Source: Brevirhabdus pacifica
Lineage (GTDB): Bacteria; Pseudomonadota; Alphaproteobacteria; Rhodobacterales; Rhodobacteraceae
DNA: 64,000 nt
Direction: 5' to 3'
Assembly: GCF_002797755.1 (NCBI RefSeq)
Contig: NZ_PGFI01000012.1
Coordinates: 310,001 to 374,000, forward strand
In this document: positions 52,152 to 60,758 of the stretch, in pieces
How the letters are laid out: each line of letters opens with the position of its first letter
Numbering within the stretch: the first letter of the stretch is position 1
Program-made: the position numbers and the translations under genes
Notes under the pieces: model-generated
Seen by the model: the letters and a program-made list of their open reading frames with translations, nothing else
Told to the model about the DNA's origin: nothing
Databases searched by the model: none

Positions 52152-53645
52152 TCAGCTCTGACTGGCCAGGCGCCGGCGGCGGGCGCGATACTGGGCGATC
52201 ACCGGCAGCGACATCGACAGCAGGGTCAGGGCCAGGAAGGTCACGACGATCGGCCGCTCCAGAAAGCCAAGCCAGGAATGATCGAAGATGATCAGCGACT
52301 GCTTCAGCGTGCCCTCGACCAGCTCGCCCAGGATCAGCCCCATGATGACCGGCGCCGCCGAGAAGCCGAAACGCTGCATCACGAAGCCAAGAACAGCGGC
52401 CGAAATCATGATCCAGACGTCCAGCAGCGCCTGCTCCAGCGCATAGGCCCCGATGCAGGCCAGCACGAAGACCGCGGGCCACAAATAGGTGGTGGGGATC
52501 AGGGTAATGCGGGCGAAGAACTTGGCCCCGACGAAGCCGAAGGCGGCAAAGGCGAAATTGGCGATCAGCATGGCCAGGAAGATCGAGTAGAGAAGCGTCG
52601 GCTGCTCGGTGAAGAGATGCGGGCCGGGACGCAGCCCGTGCACCATCAGCGCTCCCAGGATGATCGCGGTGGTGGCACTGCCGGGAATGCCCAGCGCCAG
52701 CGTCGGCACCATGGCAGCGCCGGTGGCGGCGTTGTTGGCAGCCTCCGGGCCCGCGATACCGCGCAGGTCGCCCTTGCCGAACTCGCTCTTGTCCTTGGCA
52801 AAGCGCTTGGCCTCGGCATAGCCCATCATCGCGGCGACGGTGCCCCCCTCGGCCGGCAGCAGCCCGATGAACGAGCCGATGCCGCAGGACCGCGCGATGG
52901 TGCCCAGACAGAAGCGGATGTCCTGCCTGGTCGGCAGCTTGACCGCGTTGATCGGCACCGCGACCTTCTTGAGGTTCAGCTTGCCCGACTGCTTGATGAA
53001 TTCGGCCCCGGCAAAGAGGCCGATCATCACGGGGATGAAGCCGATCCCTTCCGAAAGCTCCCAGTTGCCGAAGGTGAAGCGCTCGATCCCGGTGGTGAAA
53101 TCCATCCCCACGGTGGCGACCAGCACGCCCAGTGCGCCGCCGATCAGGTTCTTCAGCGCGCTTTCCCCCGAGATGGTGGCCAGCATCGACAGGCCGAAGA
53201 CGGCAAGGGCGAAATACTCGGGCGGACCGAAGCTGTAGGCCACCCGGCTGAGCAGCGGCGCCGCCACGATCAGAACGATGATCGAGAAGATGCCGCCGAT
53301 CACGCTAGAGACGGCGGCCATGCCCAGCGCCTTGCCGGCATAGCCCTTCTGCGCCAGCGGGTAGCCGTCGAAGGCCGTGGCGGCGGCGGGCGGCGCGCCC
53401 GGCGCGTTGACAAGGATCGCGGTGATCGAGCCGCCGAACGTGCCCGCACAGTAGAGCGCGGACAGCAGCGCGATGGCGGCGATCGGGTCCATGGTCAGGG
53501 TGAAGGGCAACAGCAGCGCCGTCGCCATGGTCGAGGAAAGCCCCGGCATCGCGCCCACCAGCACCCCGCCCAGGGTGCCGAAGATCACCACGCCCACGAG
53601 ATAGGGATCACCGAACCCGGCCAGTGCTGCAAGAAAGGAATCCAT
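52152..53645 (-). CDS. tctA: Tripartite tricarboxylate transporter large permease TctA
   Basis: A 497-residue membrane protein with about 11-12 hydrophobic segments. TctA signatures: PYLVGVVIFGTLGGVLVGAMPGLSSTMATALLLPFT at the start, IGLLPAEGGTVAAMMGYAEAKR (the duplicated PG(L/A)GG-like motif) and MVPTLALGIPGSATTAIILGAL. Works with TctB and the binding protein TctC in Na+- or H+-driven uptake of di- or tricarboxylates. The matB neighbour points to malonate or a close relative. Confidence 0.94.
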   Translation of the reverse strand: MDSFLAALAGFGDPYLVGVVIFGTLGGVLVGAMPGLSSTMATALLLPFTLTMDPIAAIALLSALYCAGTFGGSITAILVNAPGAPPAAATAFDGYPLAQKGYAGKALGMAAVSSVIGGIFSIIVLIVAAPLLSRVAYSFGPPEYFALAVFGLSMLATISGESALKNLIGGALGVLVATVGMDFTTGIERFTFGNWELSEGIGFIPVMIGLFAGAEFIKQSGKLNLKKVAVPINAVKLPTRQDIRFCLGTIARSCGIGSFIGLLPAEGGTVAAMMGYAEAKRFAKDKSEFGKGDLRGIAGPEAANNAATGAAMVPTLALGIPGSATTAIILGALMVHGLRPGPHLFTEQPTLLYSIFLAMLIANFAFAAFGFVGAKFFARITLIPTTYLWPAVFVLACIGAYALEQALLDVWIMISAAVLGFVMQRFGFSAAPVIMGLILGELVEGTLKQSLIIFDHSWLGFLERPIVVTFLALTLLSMSLPVIAQYRARRRRLASQS

Positions 53646-53770
53646 GCTTCAAAAAGCTCCTGTTGGTGCTGGCTTCGCCCGGCCCGGCCGGCTGCGAAGA
53701 AAGGTCCTTTGAATTGCGACGCGCACGGCGCCGGGCCGATCCGCCTGCGGGCGGGCCCGGGCCGGACGCC

Positions 53771-54277
53771 TCAGATCATCTTGTCGATCAGCCCCTCGAC
53801 GACGCCCGGCGGGAAATGCACCTTCAGCAGGACGTCGAACAGCAGGTAGACCGCCACCGGAAAGCCCAGCGCATAGAGAACCAGCGTGGCCGTGAACCGC
53901 TCTCCCCAGGTCAGGGGCATGACGATGCAGAACAGGAACATCGCCGCCAGCGGGCCCAGGGCCTCGAAGGCCATGACGAAGGCCACCATCAGCGCCCCCG
54001 TCACCAGCATGATGATCTTTGGCGCGCGGCGGGCGGGCTCGGGCTGTCCCAGCCCAAGCGCCATCATCAGCACCGTCAGCGCGGCGATCACCGCAAGGAC
54101 CATGCGCGGAAACGTGGCCGGCTGGACGTTCTGGGCCAGGGCCGCGGGGGCCTTCTGGATGTCCAGCGACACCCAGTAGGCCACGGCGCAGAACAGCAGG
54201 ATCACGAATCCCACCGCCATGTCGCGCGGCAGGCGGCCCGCCTCCACGGGCCGCCCGGTCTCGGATCCGACCTGCAT
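53771..54277 (-). CDS. tctB: Tripartite tricarboxylate transporter small permease TctB
   Basis: A 168-residue TctB with four membrane helices (VGFVILLFCAVAYWVSLDI at ~22-40; ATFPRMVLAVIAALTVLMMALG at ~53-74; KIIMLVTGALMVAFVMAFEALGPLAAMFLFCIVM at ~86-119; ATLVLYALGFPVAVYLLFDVLL at ~128-150). The ATG at 54275-54277 overlaps the tctC stop by one base. A 125-base G+C-rich gap with inverted repeats separates it from tctA. Confidence 0.9.
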   Translation of the reverse strand: MQVGSETGRPVEAGRLPRDMAVGFVILLFCAVAYWVSLDIQKAPAALAQNVQPATFPRMVLAVIAALTVLMMALGLGQPEPARRAPKIIMLVTGALMVAFVMAFEALGPLAAMFLFCIVMPLTWGERFTATLVLYALGFPVAVYLLFDVLLKVHFPPGVVEGLIDKMI

Positions 54278-55272
54278 CAGATCAGGCCGAGTTCCTTGAG
54301 CGCGGTCTCGCTCTCGACGTAGATCCGCTCGATATGGGCGTTCCACTTGTCCTGACCCACGACCGAGGATTTCGGCATGCCGCCGCTTTCCAGGTAGGCC
54401 TGGTAGACCGAATGCTCCATCGACTTGACCAGACCGTCGGACAGGATCTGCATACGGTCCTCAGGGACACCCGAAAGGCAGGCAAAGCCGCGCACGGTCG
54501 AGGCATAGGCGTCGACCCCCTGCTCGGCCGCCGTCGGCACGTCGGGAATACCCGAGATGCGCTCCTCGGACAGGGCCACGACGGGGATCAGGTCGCCCGC
54601 CTCGAACTGGCTCTCGCCTTCGGCGTAGTTCAGGATTGCCGCGTCCACGTTGCCGCCGACCAGCGCCGTGACGATGTCGCCGCCGCCCTGGAAGGGCACG
54701 ATGGCGTAGGGAATGCCGCCGGCCTTCTTGCAGAAATTGTGGATGCCCACATGGTCAGCGCCGCCCGCGAAGGTGGTGCCCCACTTCAGGCCGCCGTCCT
54801 TCTCGGAGGAAGCCTTGATCACGTCCTCGAGGGTCTTGATCTCGCTGTTGGCGGGCACGGCGATCACGGTGGGATCGTCGGTGGCGCGGGCCAGACCGGC
54901 CAGATCCTCGATCTTCAGGGGCACCTTCTTCTGGATGATCTGGAAGATGTGGCTCTGAGTGATCGTCATGAAGGTGTAGCCGTCGCGCGGACGCGAATCG
55001 ACATACATCAGCGCCGCGGCACCCGAGCCGCCGCGCTTGGACACCACGACCATGTCCTGGTCGAAGACGCGGCGCGCGCGCAGCATCATCATGCGGGTGG
55101 TGATGTCGGTGCCGCCCCCCGGACCCGCGTGGGTCACGACGTTCAGCGTATCGTTGGGAAAGGCGTCCTGCGCGAAAGCAGGCCCGGCAAGGGGCCCAAG
55201 GGCTGCCATGCCGCCCAGCGCGGCCGAGCGCCCGAGAAAGGCGCGACGGTTCGGTACAAGGATATCAGTCAT
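54277..55272 (-). CDS. tctC: Tripartite tricarboxylate transporter substrate-binding protein TctC
   Basis: A 331-residue periplasmic binding protein (Bug family). The N-terminus PNRRAFLGRSAALGGMAALGPLAGPAFA looks like a Tat signal (RR at 9-10), with cleavage after residue ~34. Family blocks: VVTHAGPGGGTDITTRMM and the phosphate-loop-like RPRDGYTFMTI; PDVPTAAEQGVDAY and SGVPEDRMQILSDGLVKSM near the end. Binds the carboxylate imported by TctAB. 42 bases after gntR. Confidence 0.93.
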   Translation of the reverse strand: MTDILVPNRRAFLGRSAALGGMAALGPLAGPAFAQDAFPNDTLNVVTHAGPGGGTDITTRMMMLRARRVFDQDMVVVSKRGGSGAAALMYVDSRPRDGYTFMTITQSHIFQIIQKKVPLKIEDLAGLARATDDPTVIAVPANSEIKTLEDVIKASSEKDGGLKWGTTFAGGADHVGIHNFCKKAGGIPYAIVPFQGGGDIVTALVGGNVDAAILNYAEGESQFEAGDLIPVVALSEERISGIPDVPTAAEQGVDAYASTVRGFACLSGVPEDRMQILSDGLVKSMEHSVYQAYLESGGMPKSSVVGQDKWNAHIERIYVESETALKELGLI

Positions 55273-55314
55273 TTTTCCTCCCCTAAATGACCTGGCCCCT
55301 TTCGGTGCCGTTGC

Positions 55315-56112
55315 TTATGGCGCGTCGGCATCTCCCCTGCCGACGCTGCCCCCGGCCGGTGCGGCCAGGGGATCGTTGCGCGCCCCGTCCACCGGCGAGC
55401 CGGCGGCGGTGACGTTGGTGTCCAGGGCCCTGTCGTCCGCCAGGGTGCGCACAAAGCGCTCCAGCCCGGCCTCGATATGGCAAAGGGCGGCCAGACGTGC
55501 GGCTGCCGCATCGCCCTGGCGCACGGCCTCGACGATGGCCTCGTGTTCGCTGATCGACCGGGCGATGTTCATCGCGACCGACAGGCCGCGACGGCGAAAC
55601 AGGTGCATTTCCTTGACCAGGCCGTCGTAGACGCCCTTGGCCTTGGGGTTCTGGGCCCCGCGAAGCAGCATGTCGTGAAAGGCGATGTTCAGTTCGTAAT
55701 AGGCCGGGCGGTCGTCACCGGCGAAGGCCGCGCGCATGTCCGTCAGGTTCCGGTCCAGCGCCGACATCAGCTCCTCGTCGGGGGTCCGGGCCATGTGGCG
55801 CGCGGTTGCGGCGCAGGCCATCGCGAAGATCGCCCCGCGCAGGTCATAAAGGTTGCGGATCTCCTCGACCGTCAGGCGACGCACGAAGGCGCCCCGGTTG
55901 GCGATCGTCACGATCAGGCCTGAATCGATCAGCGAACGGATCGCCTCGCGGACGGTGCCACGGCTGACGTGCATGGAGTTCGCCAAAGCCAGCTCGTTGA
56001 GCTTCTCGCCCGACTGGATCTCGCCCGCGAGGATACGCCGCTCGATCTCCGAGCGGACCTCCCCCGCCAGGGTTTCGCGGCGTGCGCCGATGGGATGCGT
56101 AAGCTGGTTCAT
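55315..56112 (-). CDS. GntR-family regulator with FCD domain
   Basis: A 265-residue regulator: N-terminal winged helix (VRSEIERRILAGEIQSGEKLNELALANSMHVSRGTVREAIRSLIDSGLI, residues ~19-68) and C-terminal all-helical FCD ligand domain with the metal/ligand residues D and H in the DMRAAF...YYELNIAFHDMLL and EHEAIVEAV blocks. Such proteins usually repress and release on binding a carboxylic acid. It opens the tctCBA-matB operon and faces the CoA-transferase operon. Confidence 0.93.
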   Translation of the reverse strand: MNQLTHPIGARRETLAGEVRSEIERRILAGEIQSGEKLNELALANSMHVSRGTVREAIRSLIDSGLIVTIANRGAFVRRLTVEEIRNLYDLRGAIFAMACAATARHMARTPDEELMSALDRNLTDMRAAFAGDDRPAYYELNIAFHDMLLRGAQNPKAKGVYDGLVKEMHLFRRRGLSVAMNIARSISEHEAIVEAVRQGDAAAARLAALCHIEAGLERFVRTLADDRALDTNVTAAGSPVDGARNDPLAAPAGGSVGRGDADAP

Positions 56113-56141
56113 GCCCTACACCTCGCCGTCTCGAATGCATT

Positions 56142-56182
56142 TTGTCAACAATTAACATTTGGATTGTCAACATTTCCAAATG
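56142..56182. promoter_or_regulatory. Candidate GntR operators in the divergent gntR / CoA-transferase gap
   Basis: Two copies of TTGTCAACA lie at 56142-56150 and 56164-56172 (22 bases apart, two helical turns). Around the second copy is an inverted repeat CATTTGGA (56156-56163) and TCCAAATG (56175-56182). A plus-strand promoter TTGTCA (56164) - 16 - TTATGG (56186) would be covered by the site. Good operator for the adjacent FCD-type GntR. Confidence 0.6.
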
Positions 56183-56223
56183 CCCTTATGGCTCAAGGGG
56201 TCTGGAGAACGGGGAGGAACCGG

Positions 56224-57444
56224 ATGTCCCACGAAAACACCGCGAGAGATGCGGGCGCGGCACGGCTGCCCCTGCCCAGCACCGCGCTACAGCACATCCG
56301 CGTCCTGGACCTGACCCGCGTCCGCTCGGGCCCGACCTGCGTGCGCCAGCTTGCCGACTGGGGCGCGGACGTCATCAAGATCGAGGCGCCGGTCGACGGC
56401 GCCCAGCTTGGCGGCCCCCGCCAAGGATCCGATTTCCAGAACCTGCACCGCAACAAGCGCAGCCTGACCCTCAACCTCAAGACCGACGCCGGGCGCGATG
56501 CTTTCCGCCGGCTGGCCGACACCGCCGACGTGGTGGTCGAGAATTTCCGCCCCGACGTGAAGACCCGCCTCGGCATCGACTACGACACGCTGGCGGCCAG
56601 CAATCCGGGGCTGGTCTATGCCTCGATCTCGGGCTTCGGCCAGGACGGCCCCTACGCGGGACGCCCGGGCTTCGACCAGATCGCGCAGGGCATGGGCGGG
56701 CTGATGTCCATCACCGGCAAACCCGGCGAAGGACCGATGCGCGTCGGGATCCCGATCGCCGACCTCTGCGCCGGGCTGATGGCCGCGCAGGCGATCATGA
56801 TCGCCCTGCTGGAGCGTCACCACTCGGGCAAGGGGCAATGGGTGCAGACATCGCTTTTGCAGGCGCAGGTCTTCATGCTGGACTTCCAGGGCGCGCGCTA
56901 CCTGATGGATGGCGAGGTGCCCGGCCAGGCCGGCAATAATCACCCCACCTCGATCCCGACCGGGGTCTTCCGCACCCAGGATGGCCACATGAACCTGGCC
57001 GTCGCCGGACAGGAGATCTGGAAGCGGTTCGCGATCGCCCTTGGCCGGGAGGACTGGACGACGGACCCCCGTTTCGAAACCGCCCCCGCCCGGTCGGAAA
57101 ACCGCGATGCCCTGACCGAGGAGATCGAGGCCGTCACCACCACCCAGACCACCGCCCACTGGGTCGAGGCGATGAACCGGGCCGGCGTGCCCGCAGGCGA
57201 GATCAACGACATCGGCCAGGTCTTCCGCGACCCGCAGGTGCAGCACCTGGGCATCGCCCAGCCCGTCACCAGCCAGGAGCGCGGCGAGACCCACCTGATC
57301 GGCCAGCCCATCAAGATGAGCCGCACGCCAAGCCACATCGCCGCCCCGCCCCCCTTGGCCGGTCAGCACAATGCCGAAATCCTGTCCGAGGTCGGTTTCT
57401 CGGAACAGCAGATCGAGGCGATGAAACGCGATGGCGCCATCTAG
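56224..57444 (+). CDS. Class III (CaiB/BaiF-type) CoA-transferase
   Basis: A 406-residue family III CoA-transferase. Motifs: IRVLDLTRVRSGPTCVRQLADWGADVIKIEAP, LHRNKRSLTLNLKT, VVVENFRPDVKTRLGIDYDTL, SGFGQDGPYAGRPGFDQIAQGMGG and the catalytic Asp region GIPIADLCAGLMAAQAI. Moves CoA between carboxylic acids. GGGGAGG precedes the ATG at 56224; the frame is open upstream but antisense to gntR. Candidate exchange: malonyl- or related CoA with a donor acyl-CoA. Confidence 0.93.
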   Translation: MSHENTARDAGAARLPLPSTALQHIRVLDLTRVRSGPTCVRQLADWGADVIKIEAPVDGAQLGGPRQGSDFQNLHRNKRSLTLNLKTDAGRDAFRRLADTADVVVENFRPDVKTRLGIDYDTLAASNPGLVYASISGFGQDGPYAGRPGFDQIAQGMGGLMSITGKPGEGPMRVGIPIADLCAGLMAAQAIMIALLERHHSGKGQWVQTSLLQAQVFMLDFQGARYLMDGEVPGQAGNNHPTSIPTGVFRTQDGHMNLAVAGQEIWKRFAIALGREDWTTDPRFETAPARSENRDALTEEIEAVTTTQTTAHWVEAMNRAGVPAGEINDIGQVFRDPQVQHLGIAQPVTSQERGETHLIGQPIKMSRTPSHIAAPPPLAGQHNAEILSEVGFSEQQIEAMKRDGAI

Positions 57445-57470
57445 GCGCCCAAGGAACGAAAGGCCCCAAC

Positions 57471-58310
57471 ATGGCAGACAGCACCCTCACCGCCGGCTCC
57501 ACTTCCGGCCCCGTGGCCTCGCCCACGACCGACAAGATCCTGACCCAGCGCGATGGCGAAATCGCGAGGATCGTCTTCAACCAGCCCGAGAAGCGCAACG
57601 CCGTCTCGCTTGAGATGTGGCAGGCGGTCGAGGCCGCCCTGACCGAATTCCGCGACGACCCTGAGGTGCGCATCCTCGTCCTGTCCGGTGCGGGCGGCAA
57701 GGCCTTCGTTTCGGGCGCCGACATCTCGAAATTCGAGAGCGAACGCGCCAGCAAGGAGGCCGTGGCCACCTACAACGCCACCACCAAGCGGGTCTATGAC
57801 ATGGTCGAGGCCTTCCCCAAGCCGACCATCGCCCAGATCGACGGCTTCTGCGTCGGCGGCGGCGTGGCGCTGTCGCTCTGCTGCGACATGCGGATCTGCG
57901 GCAAGGGCAGCCAGTTCGCCGTGCCCGCCGCCAAGCTGGGCCTGGGCTATGCCTTTCCGGGCCTCAAGCGCCTGGTTGACGTGGTGGGCCCCTCCTTCGC
58001 CAAGGAGATCTTCTATACCGCCCGCCGCTTCGACGCCGAGGAATGCCGCACCATGGGGCTGGTCAACCGTGTCGTCCCCGACGACCAGGTCGCCGAGACC
58101 GTCACCGAGACCGCGCGCATGATCGCCGCCAACGCCCCGCTGACGGTGGAATCGGTGAAGTTCATCGTGGGCGAGGTGCTCAAGGACGCCGACAAGCGCG
58201 ACCTCGCGGCCTGCGACGCCAAGGTCGCGGACTGCTTTGCCAGCCGTGACTATGTCGAGGGCCGCCGCGCCTTCATGGAAAAGCGCAAGCCCGTCTTCGA
58301 GGGGGCGTGA
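57471..58310 (+). CDS. Crotonase-family protein lacking both hydratase glutamates
   Basis: A 279-residue crotonase. The oxyanion loop SGADISKFES and GFCVGGGVALSLCCDMRI are intact. However, the two catalytic Glu of enoyl-CoA hydratases are replaced by Ala133 (GGGVALS) and Ala153 (VPAAKLG), so hydration is unlikely. Tyr160 in KLGLGY aligns with the Tyr of methylmalonyl-CoA decarboxylase (YgfG, LGVPY). With matB next door a decarboxylase acting on malonyl-CoA-type substrates is a fair guess (inference). 26 bases after the CoA-transferase; stop overlaps the thioesterase start. Confidence 0.88.
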   Translation: MADSTLTAGSTSGPVASPTTDKILTQRDGEIARIVFNQPEKRNAVSLEMWQAVEAALTEFRDDPEVRILVLSGAGGKAFVSGADISKFESERASKEAVATYNATTKRVYDMVEAFPKPTIAQIDGFCVGGGVALSLCCDMRICGKGSQFAVPAAKLGLGYAFPGLKRLVDVVGPSFAKEIFYTARRFDAEECRTMGLVNRVVPDDQVAETVTETARMIAANAPLTVESVKFIVGEVLKDADKRDLAACDAKVADCFASRDYVEGRRAFMEKRKPVFEGA

Positions 58311-58804
58311 TGTCCGGCGGACAGGGCGGATCCGCCGAAGGCGGCGCGCAGCGGCGGGTCGATCCCGCCGCGGCGCGCGCCCGTTTCGACGCGGCGCTGG
58401 ACGGCCACCACCAGGATTTCGAAACCTTCTTCCTGGCGCGGCTGATCGGGCTGGAATTCGACTACCTCCCCACCGGGGCCAGCGACCCCGAGAAGGAGGC
58501 CTGCCGCCTGACCTTCCCGGTCGGGGAGATGCTGATGAACCCCCAGGGAAGCCTGCACGGCGGCATCATCGCCACGGCCATGGACATCTCGATGGGACAC
58601 CTGCTGCGCAAGGTCCAGGGCGCCGCCGGCGCGACGATCGAGATGAAGGTCCAGTACCTGCGCCCGGTCGGCCCCGGCCAGGCCGTCTGCGAAGGCCGCT
58701 TCATCCGCCGCGGCCGCGCCCTTTCCTTCATGGAAAGCCGGATGTTCAACGACGAGGGCAAGCTGGCCGCCCACGCCACGGCGACCTGGAAGATGCCCGG
58801 CTGA
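58310..58804 (+). CDS. PaaI-type hotdog-fold acyl-CoA thioesterase
   Basis: A 164-residue hotdog thioesterase. The catalytic-loop region MLMNPQGSLHGGIIATAMDISMGHLL matches the PaaI/4HBT family (HGG motif, acidic residue in AMD), followed by IEMKVQYLRPVGPGQAVCEGRFIRRGRALSFMESRMF. Hydrolyses acyl-CoA to recycle CoA. The start ATG at 58310 overlaps the crotonase stop as TGATG. Last gene of the operon. Confidence 0.88.
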   Translation: MSGGQGGSAEGGAQRRVDPAAARARFDAALDGHHQDFETFFLARLIGLEFDYLPTGASDPEKEACRLTFPVGEMLMNPQGSLHGGIIATAMDISMGHLLRKVQGAAGATIEMKVQYLRPVGPGQAVCEGRFIRRGRALSFMESRMFNDEGKLAAHATATWKMPG

Positions 58805-59085
58805 GGGCCGCGCTTTCACTGGCAAATGAAATCCGGGGTGGCCAATTCCCAACGCCATCCTAACAGACCTCGCCGGGCTGAATTCCCGGCTCATCCCTTC
58901 AGCTGTACGGGGCCCCCAAAGCGTTCTCACACAGGGCGGTCACGTGGCTGGCGATATGAAAAGTTTGGATGAGGTCGAAGGTCGCGCCCGGTCCGGAACG
59001 AACGGCGCCGGACTATCCCTTCTCGGGACGCATCCACTCTTCGCCATTTTTTGATGAAGCTATCTAATCCCAAGCTTTGGGATAA

Positions 59086-59175
59086 TGGCGGAGACGAAGG
59101 GATTCGAACCCTCGAGACGGTTTCCCGCCTACTCCCTTAGCAGGGGAGCGCCTTCGACCACTCGGCCACGTCTCC
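59086..59175 (-). tRNA. tRNA-Ser (anticodon GCT)
   Basis: 90-base tRNA with encoded CCA (TGG at 59086-59088 on the plus strand). Acceptor GGAGACG/CGTCTCC, D-arm GGCCGAGTGGTCGAAGGC, anticodon stem-loop CTCCC-CTGCTAA-GGGAG giving GCT (codons AGC/AGU), long variable arm typical of tRNA-Ser, T-arm GAGGGTTCGAATCCCTT. A small hairpin (59067-59083) follows its 3' end. Confidence 0.96.
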
Positions 59176-59508
59176 GCGGACGGGTATAGCCGGGCAAGCC
59201 ACGGAGTTACAAGGCGAAACAGGCGGTTCGGGGCAAAAACCCGAGGGGAAGTACAAACCTTTGAAATAGGGGGGAAAAGGTTCCTGCGCCGGGCATTGCG
59301 GCGCAGGTGGCAGGGTCCTTGCGGGCCAAACGGATGCTCCAGGCCAAGGCGCGAACGGTCGTCAGGGGGCCGGGAATCCGGCGGCCGGGCAAGCGGCGCC
59401 CAGCCCTATGCCACACCGCGAGGGGCTGGCGGAAGACCGCCACCCTCCCCCTCTTCCGGCGGTGACGTAGGGGCACTGCCCTTGAGGAGGGGGCCGCAGG
59501 AACATATC
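59176..59508. other. 333-base gap before the radical SAM gene
   Basis: No gene seen. It holds the promoter of the tRNA-Ser (minus) and of the radical SAM operon (plus). The main structure is a perfect 8-base-pair hairpin at 59283-59307 (CCTGCGCC, nine-base loop, GGCGCAGG). A second partly complementary region surrounds 59449-59465. No confident promoter picked. Confidence 0.3.
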
Positions 59509-60750
59509 ATGAACTTTATGAAACAGGATCTCCGCCAGAAACTCGCCATCCTCAGTGACGCCGCCAAATACGACGCCTCCTGCGCGTCCAGCGGATCGGT
59601 GCGCCGGGACTCGAGCGACGGCAAGGGACTCGGCTCGAACGAGGGGACCGGCATCTGCCATGCCTATGCGCCAGACGGGCGCTGCATCAGCCTGCTGAAG
59701 ATCCTGATGACCAATTTCTGCATCTACGACTGCGCCTATTGCGTGAACCGGGTCTCGTCCAACGTCGAGCGGGCGCGCTTCTCGGTCGAGGAGGTGGTGA
59801 CGCTGACCCTCGAGTTCTACCGGCGCAACTACATCGAGGGGCTGTTCCTCAGCTCGGGCATCATCCGCTCGCCCGATGCCACCATGGCCGACATGGTCCG
59901 CATTGCCCGCACCCTGCGGCACGAGCATGGTTTTCGCGGATACATCCACCTCAAGACCATCCCCGACGCCGCGCCCGAGCTGATCGAGGAGGCCGGCCTG
60001 CTGGCCGACCGCCTGTCGATCAATGTCGAGCTTCCGACCGACGACAGCGTTCGCGCCTACGCGCCCGAGAAGGACCCCGCGCAGATCCGCCGCGCCATGG
60101 CGGGGGTGCGGGTAAAACAGCTTGAACGCTCGGAGAAATCGCACACCGGCCGCCTGCCCGCCCGTTTCGCCCCGGCGGGCCAGTCGACCCAGATGATCGT
60201 CGGGGCCGACGGCGCAAGTGACAGCGCCATCCTGGGCAATGCCACCCGGCTCTATTCCAGCTACAGGCTCAAGCGGGTCTATTATTCGGCCTTCTCTCCC
60301 ATCCCAGACAGTTCCAGCGCGCTGCCCCTGATCAGCCCGCCGCTTCAGCGAGAGCACCGGCTCTACCAGGCCGACTGGCTCTTGCGTTTCTACGGCTTCG
60401 GGGTCGAGGAGATCACCGGCGTCAGCCGCGACGGCAACCTTGATCTGGAGATCGACCCGAAACTGGCCTGGGCGCTGGCGCATCGGGAGCTGTTCCCGGT
60501 CGATGTGAACCTGGCCGAACGGGAGATGTTGCTGCGCGTGCCCGGGTTCGGCACCAAGACCGTGGGCCGCATCCTCGCGACCCGGGCGCACCGGTGGCTG
60601 CGCTACGACGATCTGCGGCGGATGGGGGCGCAGATGAAAAAGGCACGGGCCTTCGTGACCCTGACCGACTGGACCCCCGGCGCGCTGACCGACAGCGCGG
60701 GGCTGCGGGCGCGGTTCGCGCCACCGCCCGAACAGCTCAGCCTGTTCTGA
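59509..60750 (+). CDS. Radical SAM protein, putative DNA modification/repair type
   Basis: A 413-residue radical SAM enzyme of the putative DNA modification/repair family usually paired with UdgX/DUF4130. The SAM-cluster cysteines are C71, C75 and C78 (CIYDCAYC). Additional Cys at 25, 50 and 59 may hold a second site. Near the C-terminus a helix-hairpin-helix (LLRVPGFGTKTVGRILATR) suggests DNA binding. Start ATG at 59509 with AGGA upstream; the open frame before it has no family sequence. Eight bases before the next gene. Confidence 0.9.
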   Translation: MNFMKQDLRQKLAILSDAAKYDASCASSGSVRRDSSDGKGLGSNEGTGICHAYAPDGRCISLLKILMTNFCIYDCAYCVNRVSSNVERARFSVEEVVTLTLEFYRRNYIEGLFLSSGIIRSPDATMADMVRIARTLRHEHGFRGYIHLKTIPDAAPELIEEAGLLADRLSINVELPTDDSVRAYAPEKDPAQIRRAMAGVRVKQLERSEKSHTGRLPARFAPAGQSTQMIVGADGASDSAILGNATRLYSSYRLKRVYYSAFSPIPDSSSALPLISPPLQREHRLYQADWLLRFYGFGVEEITGVSRDGNLDLEIDPKLAWALAHRELFPVDVNLAEREMLLRVPGFGTKTVGRILATRAHRWLRYDDLRRMGAQMKKARAFVTLTDWTPGALTDSAGLRARFAPPPEQLSLF

Positions 60751-60758
60751 GGGCAGCC

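Noticed and set aside
51201-53849. 882-codon open frame opposite matB and tctA
   Set aside because: Low-complexity Arg/Gly/Gln/His-rich product typical of antisense frames; it crosses the matB-tctA gap.
59283-59307. Intrinsic terminator before the radical SAM gene
   Set aside because: Good stem but no T-run on either strand, and no gene ends there apart from the tRNA transcribed away from it.
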